Source: Branchiostoma floridae (lineage: Eukaryota; Chordata; Leptocardii; Amphioxiformes; Branchiostomatidae). Taken from it: a stretch of 64,000 nucleotides of DNA. The translations under genes were made by a program, and so were the position numbers. The first letter of the stretch is position 1. Each line of letters opens with the position of its first letter. The notes below the pieces were generated by a model. The model did no database searches. It had not been told where the DNA came from and was given only the letters and a program-made list of their open reading frames with translations. Below are positions 43,201 through 52,895 of the stretch, piece after piece. The DNA is taken from assembly GCF_000003815.2 (NCBI RefSeq), contig NC_049979.1:16116900-16180899 (forward strand). The letters are read 5' to 3'.

Positions 43201-46200
43201 TTCGAGCCCTGCGCTGTAACAAGCTGTCTTGGACTCCCTGCAGAGCAGGCTTGCAGACATTATTCTGTGTCTCTGCATTTAACCACACACTTTCCTCCGT
43301 AAAAAGTAGGCAGTTTTTTTCCACAAATGCAGGGGAAATATAGAAGGTTGGATTGTAGTGGACTCCAACAACTATCAGAAAAAAACAGTCCCTGTTTAAA
43401 GAGGTAAAAAAAGGTGTTGAAAATAAATAAAAAAAATTTACAATGAAAAACAACCTCCTAGTAAACACAGATCCAAAATGCTGTAGAGATTGCACTTGGT
43501 AGGCTCAATGATACATACCCTTTGACCTACAAATACCGCTCAAAGTTGGCCCTAAGCAGGCTCTGAGACGAATTTTCTGAGACCGTTCTCTTTACACAGT
43601 AAAAAATGGGTCTTGGCACTCCTGCTGTGCGTCTTCACACCCCTGCTGAGCGTCTTGAGACCACATCTGATGTGGTCTCAAGACGCACAGCAGGAATCTG
43701 GTCTTGAGACCCCAAATCGCTCTTTACACTGTGGCTGAGACGTCTTGGCTGAGACGGTCTTGAGACGGTCTTGGCCAAGACGTCTCAGAAAAACCTAGTG
43801 TAAAGCGAGTGTTAGTTACACGATACTTTGTTGGGACACCACCGTACGTACAACTAAGGTTAGGACAGAAAGAATGGCATTGTCTGTTTGTGGAGAATTA
43901 GTTTGATTTCTAGAATCTGAAAGGTAAACATCTTGTTACACTACTACAGCATATTCCCATTCGGAGAGTAATGTTAGTTATAAGCAATTAAAGGCCTAAT
44001 GCACATATCTCAGTCACTTTAGTTTTAGCTTCTTTTACAGTTGTATTACATTTATGCAGTGGTTTCTGACTTCAGAGCTTAACATTTTCAGATGAGTTTG
44101 GACATGTTGCTGCAAAACTTGTATGTGTGTTCAGTCAATGGTGTAGTTGAAGCTGTCTTTTTGAATTGTTTGGATGGAACTTGTGGAGGTCAATTAAAGG
44201 TATTTTTTTGGATACAAAAGAATAAGTGTGATTTACTTGAACTTTTTCTAATCTTTGTCCTATTGTGTAACAAGCAAGCCAGGGGTCTGCACGGAGGGAA
44301 ATGATAAGAATTTATGAAAAAAAATCATGGATAGAATAATTGCAGTACTTGATGAAATTATAGGATGAGAATGTTATCTATCTTATAAAGCCTAGCACTT
44401 AGATCAATATTTAGCTATTGATGTATGTCACCTGTCTCCGTTTATTGTTGGAGACCAGATAATTGTGAAGACAAAACAGACATTGCAGTTGAGATTAGAT
44501 GGCACCAATTCAGACTGTATTTTTACCATACCTGTCATGTCCTTATTTGACTATTCCCCTAGTGAAAACTTGAGTCTGTAGATCTTAATGACTTTAACAG
44601 GTTTATTCTTTCATTATTATTGTGCTTTGCTTTGTACTGAACTTCACTCTTTCAGGTAGATGATCTCACAGTCTGTGTTATTGTAGTGCGTGTATTTGGA
44701 TATGTTTGTGGCCATTGCTTTGCTCTTTGTCCCAATGGGCTACTAGCACTTTAGATGTGGAATACCAAAGGCTAATGGTCCAGAATATTATTGAAATCAA
44801 AAGCAATAGTCTTTGTACATCAACAGTACATCATCAATGGGTCAAACCAGAAAGTAAAAAGGCTTGGGACTTTCAGACTATCCACCATATGACACAACAG
44901 AGCACTGATAACACAACAAACTGAGTCAATATTTTAGTTGTTAAACATTTCAAATTTCAACTCGTCTGCATGTGTTGGGGGTGATAGCTCATATTGCTTG
45001 TGTTTTTGCATTAGGAGTCTGCCCTGGGAAAGAACTTCCCCTGTGATGTTTGTGACAAGAGCCTGGGGAGTAAGCAGGCCCTGAAGTACCACATGCGCCG
45101 GCATGAGGAGAGGGGAGAGGTGGAAATGCAGTGCCCTGATCCTGAATGTGAAAAGTCATTCCAACAGGTTTGTCATTTCTACCTTTGACACTGACTCTTG
45201 TACTCAATTGATACAATGTGGAAACTGCATATATCTTTGATATGATTTCAAAGGATCTGCAACTGAGATGGATGTAGCCTCACAACTAACACTGTGTACC
45301 TAAACAATTTTCAGGTACAGGTATGGCAGTTCTGGTACAGGTCCAGAAGTTTCCTCAATTGTGTATAAGTTAAACATGTAGCCAACTGTTTTATTTTACT
45401 GGTTAATTATCATTTGTGTATAAGGATTTACATAGTCTAATCTCATTCTAAGCTACCATCTCTTAATCTTATAAACTGTATGGTCTGTCACAGAAAAGGG
45501 ACCTGGTCACCCACTCCACTGTCCATGGCAAGGCCAAGAGTGCTCATGGCATGGTGACACGGCGGGCCCTCAGTCTGTACAAGTGTGACCAGTGTGGGAA
45601 GGTGAGCTGTCATTCTTGTTTTACTTGCTTGGCAACAGTATCAGTTTATCAACTAAAGGATAGTTGTGTTATGTCTTTTACCATCAAGGCATATTTTATA
45701 AGTTATAAATTCTCTGCTCTTTTTCAAATACAGTTGAGCAAAAAGTAGAAAGATATGTTTAAGACTGTGAAAGTTTGGATAGATAGCTTTAAAACATGAA
45801 CAGAAAGTCTGTTGGATCACATAAGTATAGGTCATGAATACAGAATATTTTTTTGATGAATAAAATGTTTTTATTGCCTTCTCTACAGGCCTTCAGAGAT
45901 TCTGAAAAACTGGACAAGCACCTGTTGCTACATGTCAACGAAGAAGACAGGCCCATCGTGTGTGAGATCTGCAACAAGCGATTCCTGAACAACTCAGCCA
46001 TCGCCTGTCACATGAAGACCCACAGTGGAAAGAAGTACTACGCCTGCCCCTTCTGCAACGAAGGGTTTGATCGCACAGAAACCCTGCGTGAGCATGTTCC
46101 TGTCCACGCTGTGGATGGCGTGTACTCCTGCCCGACGTGCAGCAAGACATTCCCCGAGTTTGTGCAGGTGCGGAAGCACATCCGCAGCTTCCACTCCGAC

Positions 46201-48626
46201 AAGATGTACCAGTGCCAGGTGTGCGAGAAGGCCTTCCCACGTCCAGACAAGCTCAAGCTCCACATGCTGAAGCACTCGGACCGCCGGGACTTCCTGTGTG
46301 CCAACTGTGGCAAGCAGTTCAAGCGCAAGGACAAGCTGAAGGAACATATGCTCCGCATGCACAACCCAGAGAGGGAGGCCAGGAACGCCAACAGACCAAA
46401 CAAGGTAATGTTACATACTGAACACATGCCATTTAATCAGACATTTGTGAATTAATCTTTGTGAGGATTTAACTTTCAAAATTTTTACTCTGTATTTGAG
46501 GCTAGGATCTGTCCCACACCATTAGAATGACACAGTGATGTGATATATATATCCCTTTGCAGCCCAAGGCCTTCAAGCCCAAGACTCCTCCCAGTGACTA
46601 CAACAGCTTCACCTTCAAGTGTCGCGGTTGCATGTTAGGGTTCCGCCGCAGGGGAATGCTGGTCAACCATCTGGCCAAGCGTCATCCCGAGACACGACCA
46701 GAGAGTATCCCAGAACTGGCCCTGCCCATCATCAAACCAAACAGGGACTACTTCTGTCAATACTGTGAAAAGGTAACTTTCATTAAATACTTTGACAAGC
46801 CCATCCTTATTATGCTAGTTCAAATCCATAAAAAAATGTTCTTTAACAACTGGGGGCTTCCCTAAATGACACTTGAAGACATGCCAGGAATTTTGTAGTA
46901 CCATTTCTATTGCATGTACGTGTACTTGATTTTCAAGGCATCTTGAAACTGTACAGCTTTGATAACGTGAGCAGTGCCAGTAGAGGAAGCTGATCCTGAG
47001 ACTTGTACCCATCACAGGTGTACAAAAGCAGCAGCAAGCGCAAGGCCCACATCCTGAAGAACCACCCAGGAGCAGAACTTCCTCCCAGCATCAGGAAGCT
47101 GCGGCGCAACCCACAGGACATCAGCATCAACACCCACACAGGCACGGCCGGCACCATCGCCTCTGCTCCCGTGTGCTGCCCACACTGTCCCAAGCAGTAC
47201 AGCAGCAAGGCCAAGATGACACAGCACATCCGTAAGAAGCATGCGGAGCTGGTGGGCACGGCCATCCCCATGCCGGCACCGACGGTGCCAATCACCCCGG
47301 CAGCTCAGCAGGCCATCGCTGAGGCTGCAGCTGCAGACCTGACCTACAAGGTCATCGTCAGATACGATGGTAGGTACAGTGTATAATCAACTGCACTGTT
47401 GCTTTGATCATGGGAAAGATGGAGAATATCCTTAGTGCTTATTGACTGTTGTCAGCACCTCTGTTGATCTTATTGCAACACTGACCATCTGTACATATGA
47501 GAATAATGATTGCATTAACACTAGTGATCTATATAACAGAAAATGACACTGATTTTATCTGTTTTGTGTGCAGCACCTCCAAATGAGCCCAGTGAGGAAG
47601 CTGTGCTGGAACACATCCCCCAGCACATGGTGGTGCAAGCACCTCCGCAAGATGCCAACGTGGCACGGCAGACAGTACAGAGGTTCACTGTGGAGACCAC
47701 TGGCCAGGCTATTCCTGTCCCCAGTGAGACCATGCAGGTATGTCCCTGCTGGGCTTTCTTCAATCAAGTTACTTGCTATAATCTACAACATGCATTGTTA
47801 GAGAGATTCACGCTGCTGATTGGCCCTATAAGGATTGCGCTGTTCTGTTCCCTTAGGCTGCAGACCTGCTGACCCAGGCTATGAGTGAGCTGTCCCAGAC
47901 CCTGAGTGAATACAGGCCACAGCCTGGAGAGTACCAGACTATTGCAGCACACAGGGTCGTCACCACACAGGTAGGAAACATGCACGCTTTTCTCGCTGTG
48001 AGCTGTAACTGTCAAGTGTGTGACTTACACTCCATGCAAGTCTCCATGCAAAGGTTTCAAAGAAAAATGTCATTTGAATAAATGTTAAGTAACTGCTTTT
48101 AACAGCTTGTTTAATTAGGTTGGATGTCAGATAAAACTTAAAATGGAACAAGGGTTTGATGTGAATAGTTAGTGCAGAACAGTATGTGGTACTAGAGTGT
48201 AAGTTCCATGTTCCCTTTGTCCTCCAGCCCACAGGTGAGTTGGTCCATCACCAGGTGGTGCCAGTCAGCATCCAGACGGCTGACCAGTCCCAGGGGACGG
48301 TGACGGTGGACGTGAGCCAGATCCGCCAGTCCCCGACACACTTCCAGCAGCAGGCCCTGACCATCCAGCAACCCATCAGCCCTGCCCCCACCCCTCCACA
48401 GCAGCAGGTACAACAGGTGCAACAAGTACAACAGGTGCAGCAGGTACAGCAGGTGCAACAAGTACAGCAGGTGCAGCAGGCCGTCCAGGCTGTGCAGACA
48501 GTCGTGTCCACCACTGAACAAGTGGCCGTCACTCACCCCATAGCTGTCTCTACCCAGGCACAGCCCCAGCAGTTCATTGCCAGGCCTTGGCCAGGCACCT
48601 TCACTGGCAATGTTACTTACCAGTAA
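37288..48626 (+). CDS. PRDM10: PR domain zinc finger protein 10
   Basis: This is a nuclear C2H2 zinc-finger transcription factor of the PRDM family. Coding exons: 37288-37476, 37728-38036, 38247-38394, 38767-38978, 39343-39540, 39710-39782, 39968-40170, 41777-42214, 45015-45167, 45494-45601, 45889-46404, 46563-46772, 47018-47369, 47574-47737, 47857-47970 and 48228-48626. They sum to 1262 codons in one frame, somewhat longer than vertebrate PRDM10. Residues 1-210 are Q-rich and acidic. The PR domain spans ~230-380 ([43 protein letters not shown]). I count 15 C2H2 or C2H2-like fingers, ~385-985, in three clusters. After an acidic linker ([17 protein letters not shown]), the tail is Q/V-rich. 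The diagnostic block [20 protein letters not shown] followed by [12 protein letters not shown] supports PRDM10 over PRDM15. The intron before the 45015 exon hosts nested transposons. Confidence 0.95.
38544..38645. repeat. Exact 51-bp tandem duplication in a PRDM10 intron
   Basis: Two adjacent, identical 51-bp copies (38544-38594 and 38595-38645) start TTGGATTACAGCACATTG and end AGTGCAGAGTCC. Identity implies a recent event or an assembly artefact. Confidence 0.95.
42437..43211. mobile_element. 775-bp hAT-like element nested in the 42352-43811 transposon
   Basis: Both ends read CAGGGCTCGAAATAC in inverted orientation. CAGGG-type ends are typical of hAT transposons. Several subterminal TGCAAGT/ACTTGCA motifs lie within 120 bp of each end, as expected for transposase-binding sites. 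No 8-bp target duplication could be confirmed and no transposase frame is present. Confidence 0.75.
43641..43694. repeat. Near-perfect palindrome in the right part of the 1460-bp transposon
   Basis: Arms CGTCTTGAGACCACATC and GATGTGGTCTCAAGACG are exact complements separated by one base. They extend outward with one mismatch to about 27 bp each. Confidence 0.9.
48400..48482 (+). repeat. CAGGT/CAACA trinucleotide-like array coding (VQQ)n in PRDM10
   Basis: Nine-base units such as CAGGTACAA and CAGGTGCAG code alternating V-Q-Q in the C-terminal tail of PRDM10. Synonymous variation between units shows the array is not newly expanded. Such Q-rich tracts are length-variable between individuals. 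Confidence 0.9.
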
Positions 48627-51600
48627 CCTACCTTAAGCTGAATATGGTAAGATCAGGATCTGGAACTACCCAATGCTCTAAGGTTTACGTCACTCCCATA
48701 GGCATGTGGCCATGCATGTACATTGTATTTGAAGCTGGACATTCAATTGTGTCATGTTTATGTTTCACCTTAACATTTATAGTTGACATTTGTAATAATT
48801 GGCAGTATCTGCTTCTAGTTCTGCCCCCTGTGGTCACATTGTTTGAACTTGAAGTTTTGGAACATACCAGAGTTAGTGAGGTTACCAGTATGTCAGGTTA
48901 ACATTTATTGTAAGCTGTTTAAGGACTGACATTTATGGTCTTACTTTCAGTTAAGCTCTACAGTACAGTGGTCTTTTACCAAGAACATATAGCTACTAGC
49001 AAATAGTTTCCAGATCAATAGATGTGTTTTAGGCGTTCAAAAAGTAAATGTATCAATGACCAGTTCCTCTTGATTCAGCAGTTGTTACTGGCAAGAAACA
49101 ACTTTGTGTCCTTTACATGGTTCACATACATAAGCAGTCTTGTATCATGCATGCCCAAAACATTGTCCTGTTGTCTTGTGCAGACCACCATTTGTGACAA
49201 AGTATGGTGGTGGAAGGTAATGCCTAGTTTTATACTATACAGGAGACCATTTTCGTACATTGAGTTTGCCAAATGGGGTTACATGGAATACACTTTCTAG
49301 TACTGGTAATTCTACTAAGCCTTTCTAAAAATTACAGTATGCTGTGGGAAAATTTGAATGTATTGATTTGTTAATGTTGTAAATAGGGGGTACATGAATT
49401 CTGGAGGACATTGAATTACCTTAGTAATGCAAATTCATCTTAGTTACACAAATACACTATATATATATGGAACAATTACCAGCAGTATGTTTCAGTTGGA
49501 ACTTGATTGCTATAGTAGACTGTAGATGATGTGTATTTCGCTGACCCTGATTTACTTCATATCAACATAAAGTGTTTTACTAGTGAATGTACGGTACATG
49601 CTTGTGTTCCCAGACCCTTCCATAGATGATCACCAGGTTGAAACATTTGATGTCTGCCAGTCCAGTTACGATTGTCGCGTAATATTCCAATAGCTATACA
49701 ATCCTTTTTTAATGTCACAAATTTGTCTAAAAGTACACATCTATGAAAATATCAGTAATGATGATGTATTCTTTTTAGCCAATCCTAGACAGTGTTTTGT
49801 TAACAAGTGGCTATGAACACAGGCCTCACTTTCCTTCTGTTGGGTAGTAATTACACATTGATACTGTCTCGATTTACCGGTAAATCAGTCTCAATATTTC
49901 ATCACTCTGTACCTGTGTGGATCAGTACTTTGTACATAGTTTTTGTTTTTTCTGTTATATACATTTTACCCTGTGCAGTCTGTGTAGTGTAGTGATACAC
50001 ACATAACGTTATATGTCAGAGTTGGTGCTTTGGCTGATGTAGTCCAGTTTTTTAATCATAGCAGTTATAAGGCTTTTGTGTTTGAATGGAATGTAGTAAT
50101 GTGTTCGACTTGATAGTGTGTAGATTGTAAGCATCTCTCTAATATAAGAATCTCAACATTAGCCAAAATATCATTTCTTGCCAGGCAATTACCTCTGAGA
50201 ATTAATGAAGTTTCAAATTTTTTAAGACAAAAGGAACCCATAGTAAAGTTGTGACGTCTGGTTTGCAGTGAATTTGAAGCTTAAAATTCTGACGTTGAGA
50301 AATAAGTTTGACAAAATGTTGACTGTAAGCTCTATTTATCTTCCAAATTCTGTTGAGAGAAATGGACCAACTATAGAATGCTTATCATCTTGCACTTTTT
50401 TGTGTCAAAGCAAAGGTATGTTGTGTTAACTAATACTCCTGTACAGGCAAGTAGGTATTTTATGTCGCCATGGAATAAGGTAATGGGCACTTCTGACAGA
50501 AATAAGTTTGTGCTTTAGAATATATAGCTTTTCTGACCCCAACCTTCTGGCAGTTTAATATTGGAGCCATGTTGTGTGTGTCCTACTTGCTTACTACTGA
50601 TCCAAAGCTGTTGTATTATATATGCCAGTAACAATACAAGTGGTAGTGCAAGAACTGTCCAATTGAGTCCTGTTTTTAGTTTCTTCATGAAGTAATTTAA
50701 TGGCATGTTAACCATTCTCCTATGCAGAGTCAAACCTGTGTTTTAGAACTCAGCTTGGTTGAAGGATTGAGTTCTAGGATTCAAGTTGCTTCTGCCTGGG
50801 AAAATGTGTTTTACCTACATCTGGTCTCCTTACAATGAGACACTATTTGATAACAAATTTCTGATGTATTACCTCACCATTTTTAAGACAAAAATAGTAA
50901 ATGTTCATGGATATAATGTTACCTATAGTGCAACTACATGTCCATGTCTGCTTATGAAGATGAGCAAAAAATGACCCTGTAGTACACAATTATAAAGTTT
51001 TGGTTATACTTTTCAGTTGCATAGACATATGTTCAACCACAAGAGAGCACCACAAATGGCATATGACTGGGAAACGTCATCATTACTGACCCAAAACAGA
51101 ACATTCCCACTCTCCAAGCAGAGGTTAGGCTACGGCTGTTTTTTTAGGCGTTTTTATCAGGCTTTCTATTTTGTACCGCCTAGGGCCGCAAGACACAAAG
51201 AAAACAGTACAAACTAGAAAGCCTGATAAAAACGCCTAAAAACGTAAGTAACAGGTCTAGCCTAACATCTGCTTGGAGAGTAGAACATCCCCACTTTAAT
51301 GATGAGATACTGCGGGTCCGTCGGATATTACTGCATTCATGTTGAGTCTAAAACGCATGTCCACATTGATACACCAAAACATCCATTGGGAATTGAGCCA
51401 AGGCTTCGATGTTGAGCAGTATTAAACAAATTATTCATGGGTACAAGGCACCTTTCACTCACTTGGTCCAGGGAGACTTAGCATGAAGGAAACATGTCTC
51501 TCTGACCTTCAACGTTACAGTCACTCATCAATCTACGTCATTTATGATTCAGTGCTGATATTACTGTCTACTGTGCGCACCAAATGAGCCCTTAAACTTA

Positions 51601-51781
51601 TCACAAGTACATGACGATGTAATAGGTACTAACCTATTGGTTGTAATCGCATGACAGTCACCTGATATATCATGCGATGACAACTTCAATTCACAGAAAT
51701 TCCACACGTACACGAACATCAATGCATGCACTTAATCAGTTATGTTGACATGTATCGTAATCAAGTTAAAGTGGTGATTGG
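48627..51781. other. PRDM10 3' UTR and convergent intergenic interval
   Basis: There is no reading frame with family resemblance between the PRDM10 stop and the stop of the RING-finger gene on the other strand. It contains one foldback element (51108-51282). The length of the 3' UTR is unknown. Confidence 0.5.
51108..51282. mobile_element. 175-bp foldback MITE, CACT-type ends
   Basis: The left end reads CACTCTCCAAGCAGAGGTTA; the reverse complement of the right end reads TACTCTCCAAGCAGATGTTA. The central arms GGCGTTTTTATCAGGCTTTC and its complement are perfect. The similar sequences AGAACATTCCCACT (51098) and AGAACATCCCCACT (51282) flank it, overlapping the ends. There is no coding content. 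Confidence 0.85.
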
Positions 51782-52759
51782 TTAACTAGTTAAAGGTAAT
51801 ATGTCAGGCATGTTTGTCCTATGACCCGTTATTTCCTGAGATCGCCTGGACAAGGTTCGCAGCCATTGCTGTATACAAAGTCTTTGGGAAGGAGAGAACC
51901 AGTTGCTTGCGTATGCCGTTGCTACCAGAGCGTGCACATCGTTGTGGTACATCCCGTCTCCTCCAGCGATGTAGTGGTCAAAGTAGTCCCTGATACTCCT
52001 GAAAACGTGGTCCTTGTTGACGTAGTGCGGCTTGATCAGAAGGTAACGTGAGATGAACTGGGACAGCTGCGACGCCGACTGAAAAGTCGTCAGCTGTGTG
52101 TCACATCTCCCTGATGTTCCCCGCATCTCTGATTTCTGTGCCTCAAGTTCAGACTTTCTCCTCTGCAATTCCCGTTCAAGTCTGCGGTTCCGTGCGCGGG
52201 ACATCTCAAGTTCATGTCTCGTCTGCTTCAGTTGCACTTCTAATGTGGCTACCCGGCACGCCAGTTCAGAAAGGGCAAGGTCGAATCTCCCACTTGCGCT
52301 GTTCTTCCTTCTCGTAAGAAAGTCGGCATCGCCTTTTTCCTCTTTCTCGGCGGTGACTTTGGAACATTGTAGCTCGTGGTTGGCCAGTCTATACCTGTCC
52401 ATGGTGTCCCCACAGGTGCTACACTGCGCTGGGCTGTATCCGCATTCCGCTTGGTGTCGCTGTTCGTCCTCCAGTTTCAATGTCATTCTGCATCCCCGCA
52501 CCCGGTGCAGGCACTCGATACTGAGACCGCTGATGAGGCTCCTCAGCGCGATGACTGGGCGGGCTTCGTGCGGCAACATTCCCGAGCGGCACTCTGGACA
52601 CGTCCGCCGCTCTGTTTGGTTCAACCATGTGTCAAGGCAGTGCTCACAAAAGCTGTGGCCACACGGTGTCACTACGGCGTCCTTTAGAACAGCAGCACAT
52701 ATCCCACAGAGCAGGTTATCATCCACACGAGATAGAAAACGTTGAAGAGAGTAGCCCAT
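51782..52759 (-). CDS. Intronless RING-finger / TRAF-type zinc-finger protein, putative E3 ubiquitin ligase (NRDP1/RNF151-like)
   Basis: This single uninterrupted frame has about 325 codons. The start is taken at MGYSLQRF; another ATG lies three codons upstream. Residues ~17-60 form a C3HC4 RING: CGIC, then PCGHSFCEHCLDTW, then CPEC, which would bind E2 enzymes. Residues ~85-135 form TRAF-type zinc-binding motifs (CLHRVRGCRMTLK, HQAECGYSPAQCSTCGDTM, ANHELQC), the arrangement seen in NRDP1/RNF41, RNF151 and PDZRN proteins. Residues ~165-220 are a charged coiled coil (ELACRVATLEVQLKQTRHEL and on). The C-terminal ~100 residues (YLLIKPHYVNKDHVF, RSIRDYFDHY) match no domain I know, and differ from the NRDP1 USP8-binding domain. 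A TATA box lies ~130 bp upstream. The lack of introns amid intron-rich neighbours suggests a retrocopy or a lineage expansion. Orthology is not assignable. Confidence 0.88.
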   Translation of the reverse strand: MGYSLQRFLSRVDDNLLCGICAAVLKDAVVTPCGHSFCEHCLDTWLNQTERRTCPECRSGMLPHEARPVIALRSLISGLSIECLHRVRGCRMTLKLEDEQRHQAECGYSPAQCSTCGDTMDRYRLANHELQCSKVTAEKEEKGDADFLTRRKNSASGRFDLALSELACRVATLEVQLKQTRHELEMSRARNRRLERELQRRKSELEAQKSEMRGTSGRCDTQLTTFQSASQLSQFISRYLLIKPHYVNKDHVFRSIRDYFDHYIAGGDGMYHNDVHALVATAYASNWFSPSQRLCIQQWLRTLSRRSQEITGHRTNMPDILPLTS

Positions 52760-52887
52760 TGTACACACAATATGATGCCAACAAGGAGACTAGCGTCATG
52801 AGAATAAGGCCGCGAGGTTATTATAACGCCTGAGCGATGATGTTCCACGGAAACAAAGCGATCACGCACGCGCACCGCACCTCTGCT

Positions 52888-52895
52888 CTTATATG
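52888..52895 (-). promoter_or_regulatory. TATA box of the RING-finger gene
   Basis: The minus strand reads GCCATATAAGAGCAG about 130 bp upstream of the start codon. This places a transcription start near 52860 and a short unspliced leader. Confidence 0.6.

Larger units (their letters stand above)
42352..43811. mobile_element. 1460-bp DNA transposon with 45-bp perfect terminal inverted repeats in a PRDM10 intron
   Basis: Both ends read CACTCGCTTTACACTAGG followed by TTTTTCTGAGACGTCTTGGC on opposite strands. Identity holds over the first 45 bases. Subterminal repeats of the GTCTTGAGAC and GACGTCTTGG kind are abundant on the right side. A second element (42437-43211) is nested in it. No transposase frame is evident. 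Flanks do not give a convincing target-site duplication, so the superfamily is open. Confidence 0.85.

Noticed and set aside
45935-46427. Minus-strand and shifted plus-strand frames across 46 kb
   Set aside because: They are shadows of the PRDM10 zinc-finger exon, where Cys and His codons leave other frames open.
52098-52745. 215-codon plus-strand frame
   Set aside because: It lies antisense to the RING-finger gene, whose zinc ligands and coiled coil are clear on the minus strand.
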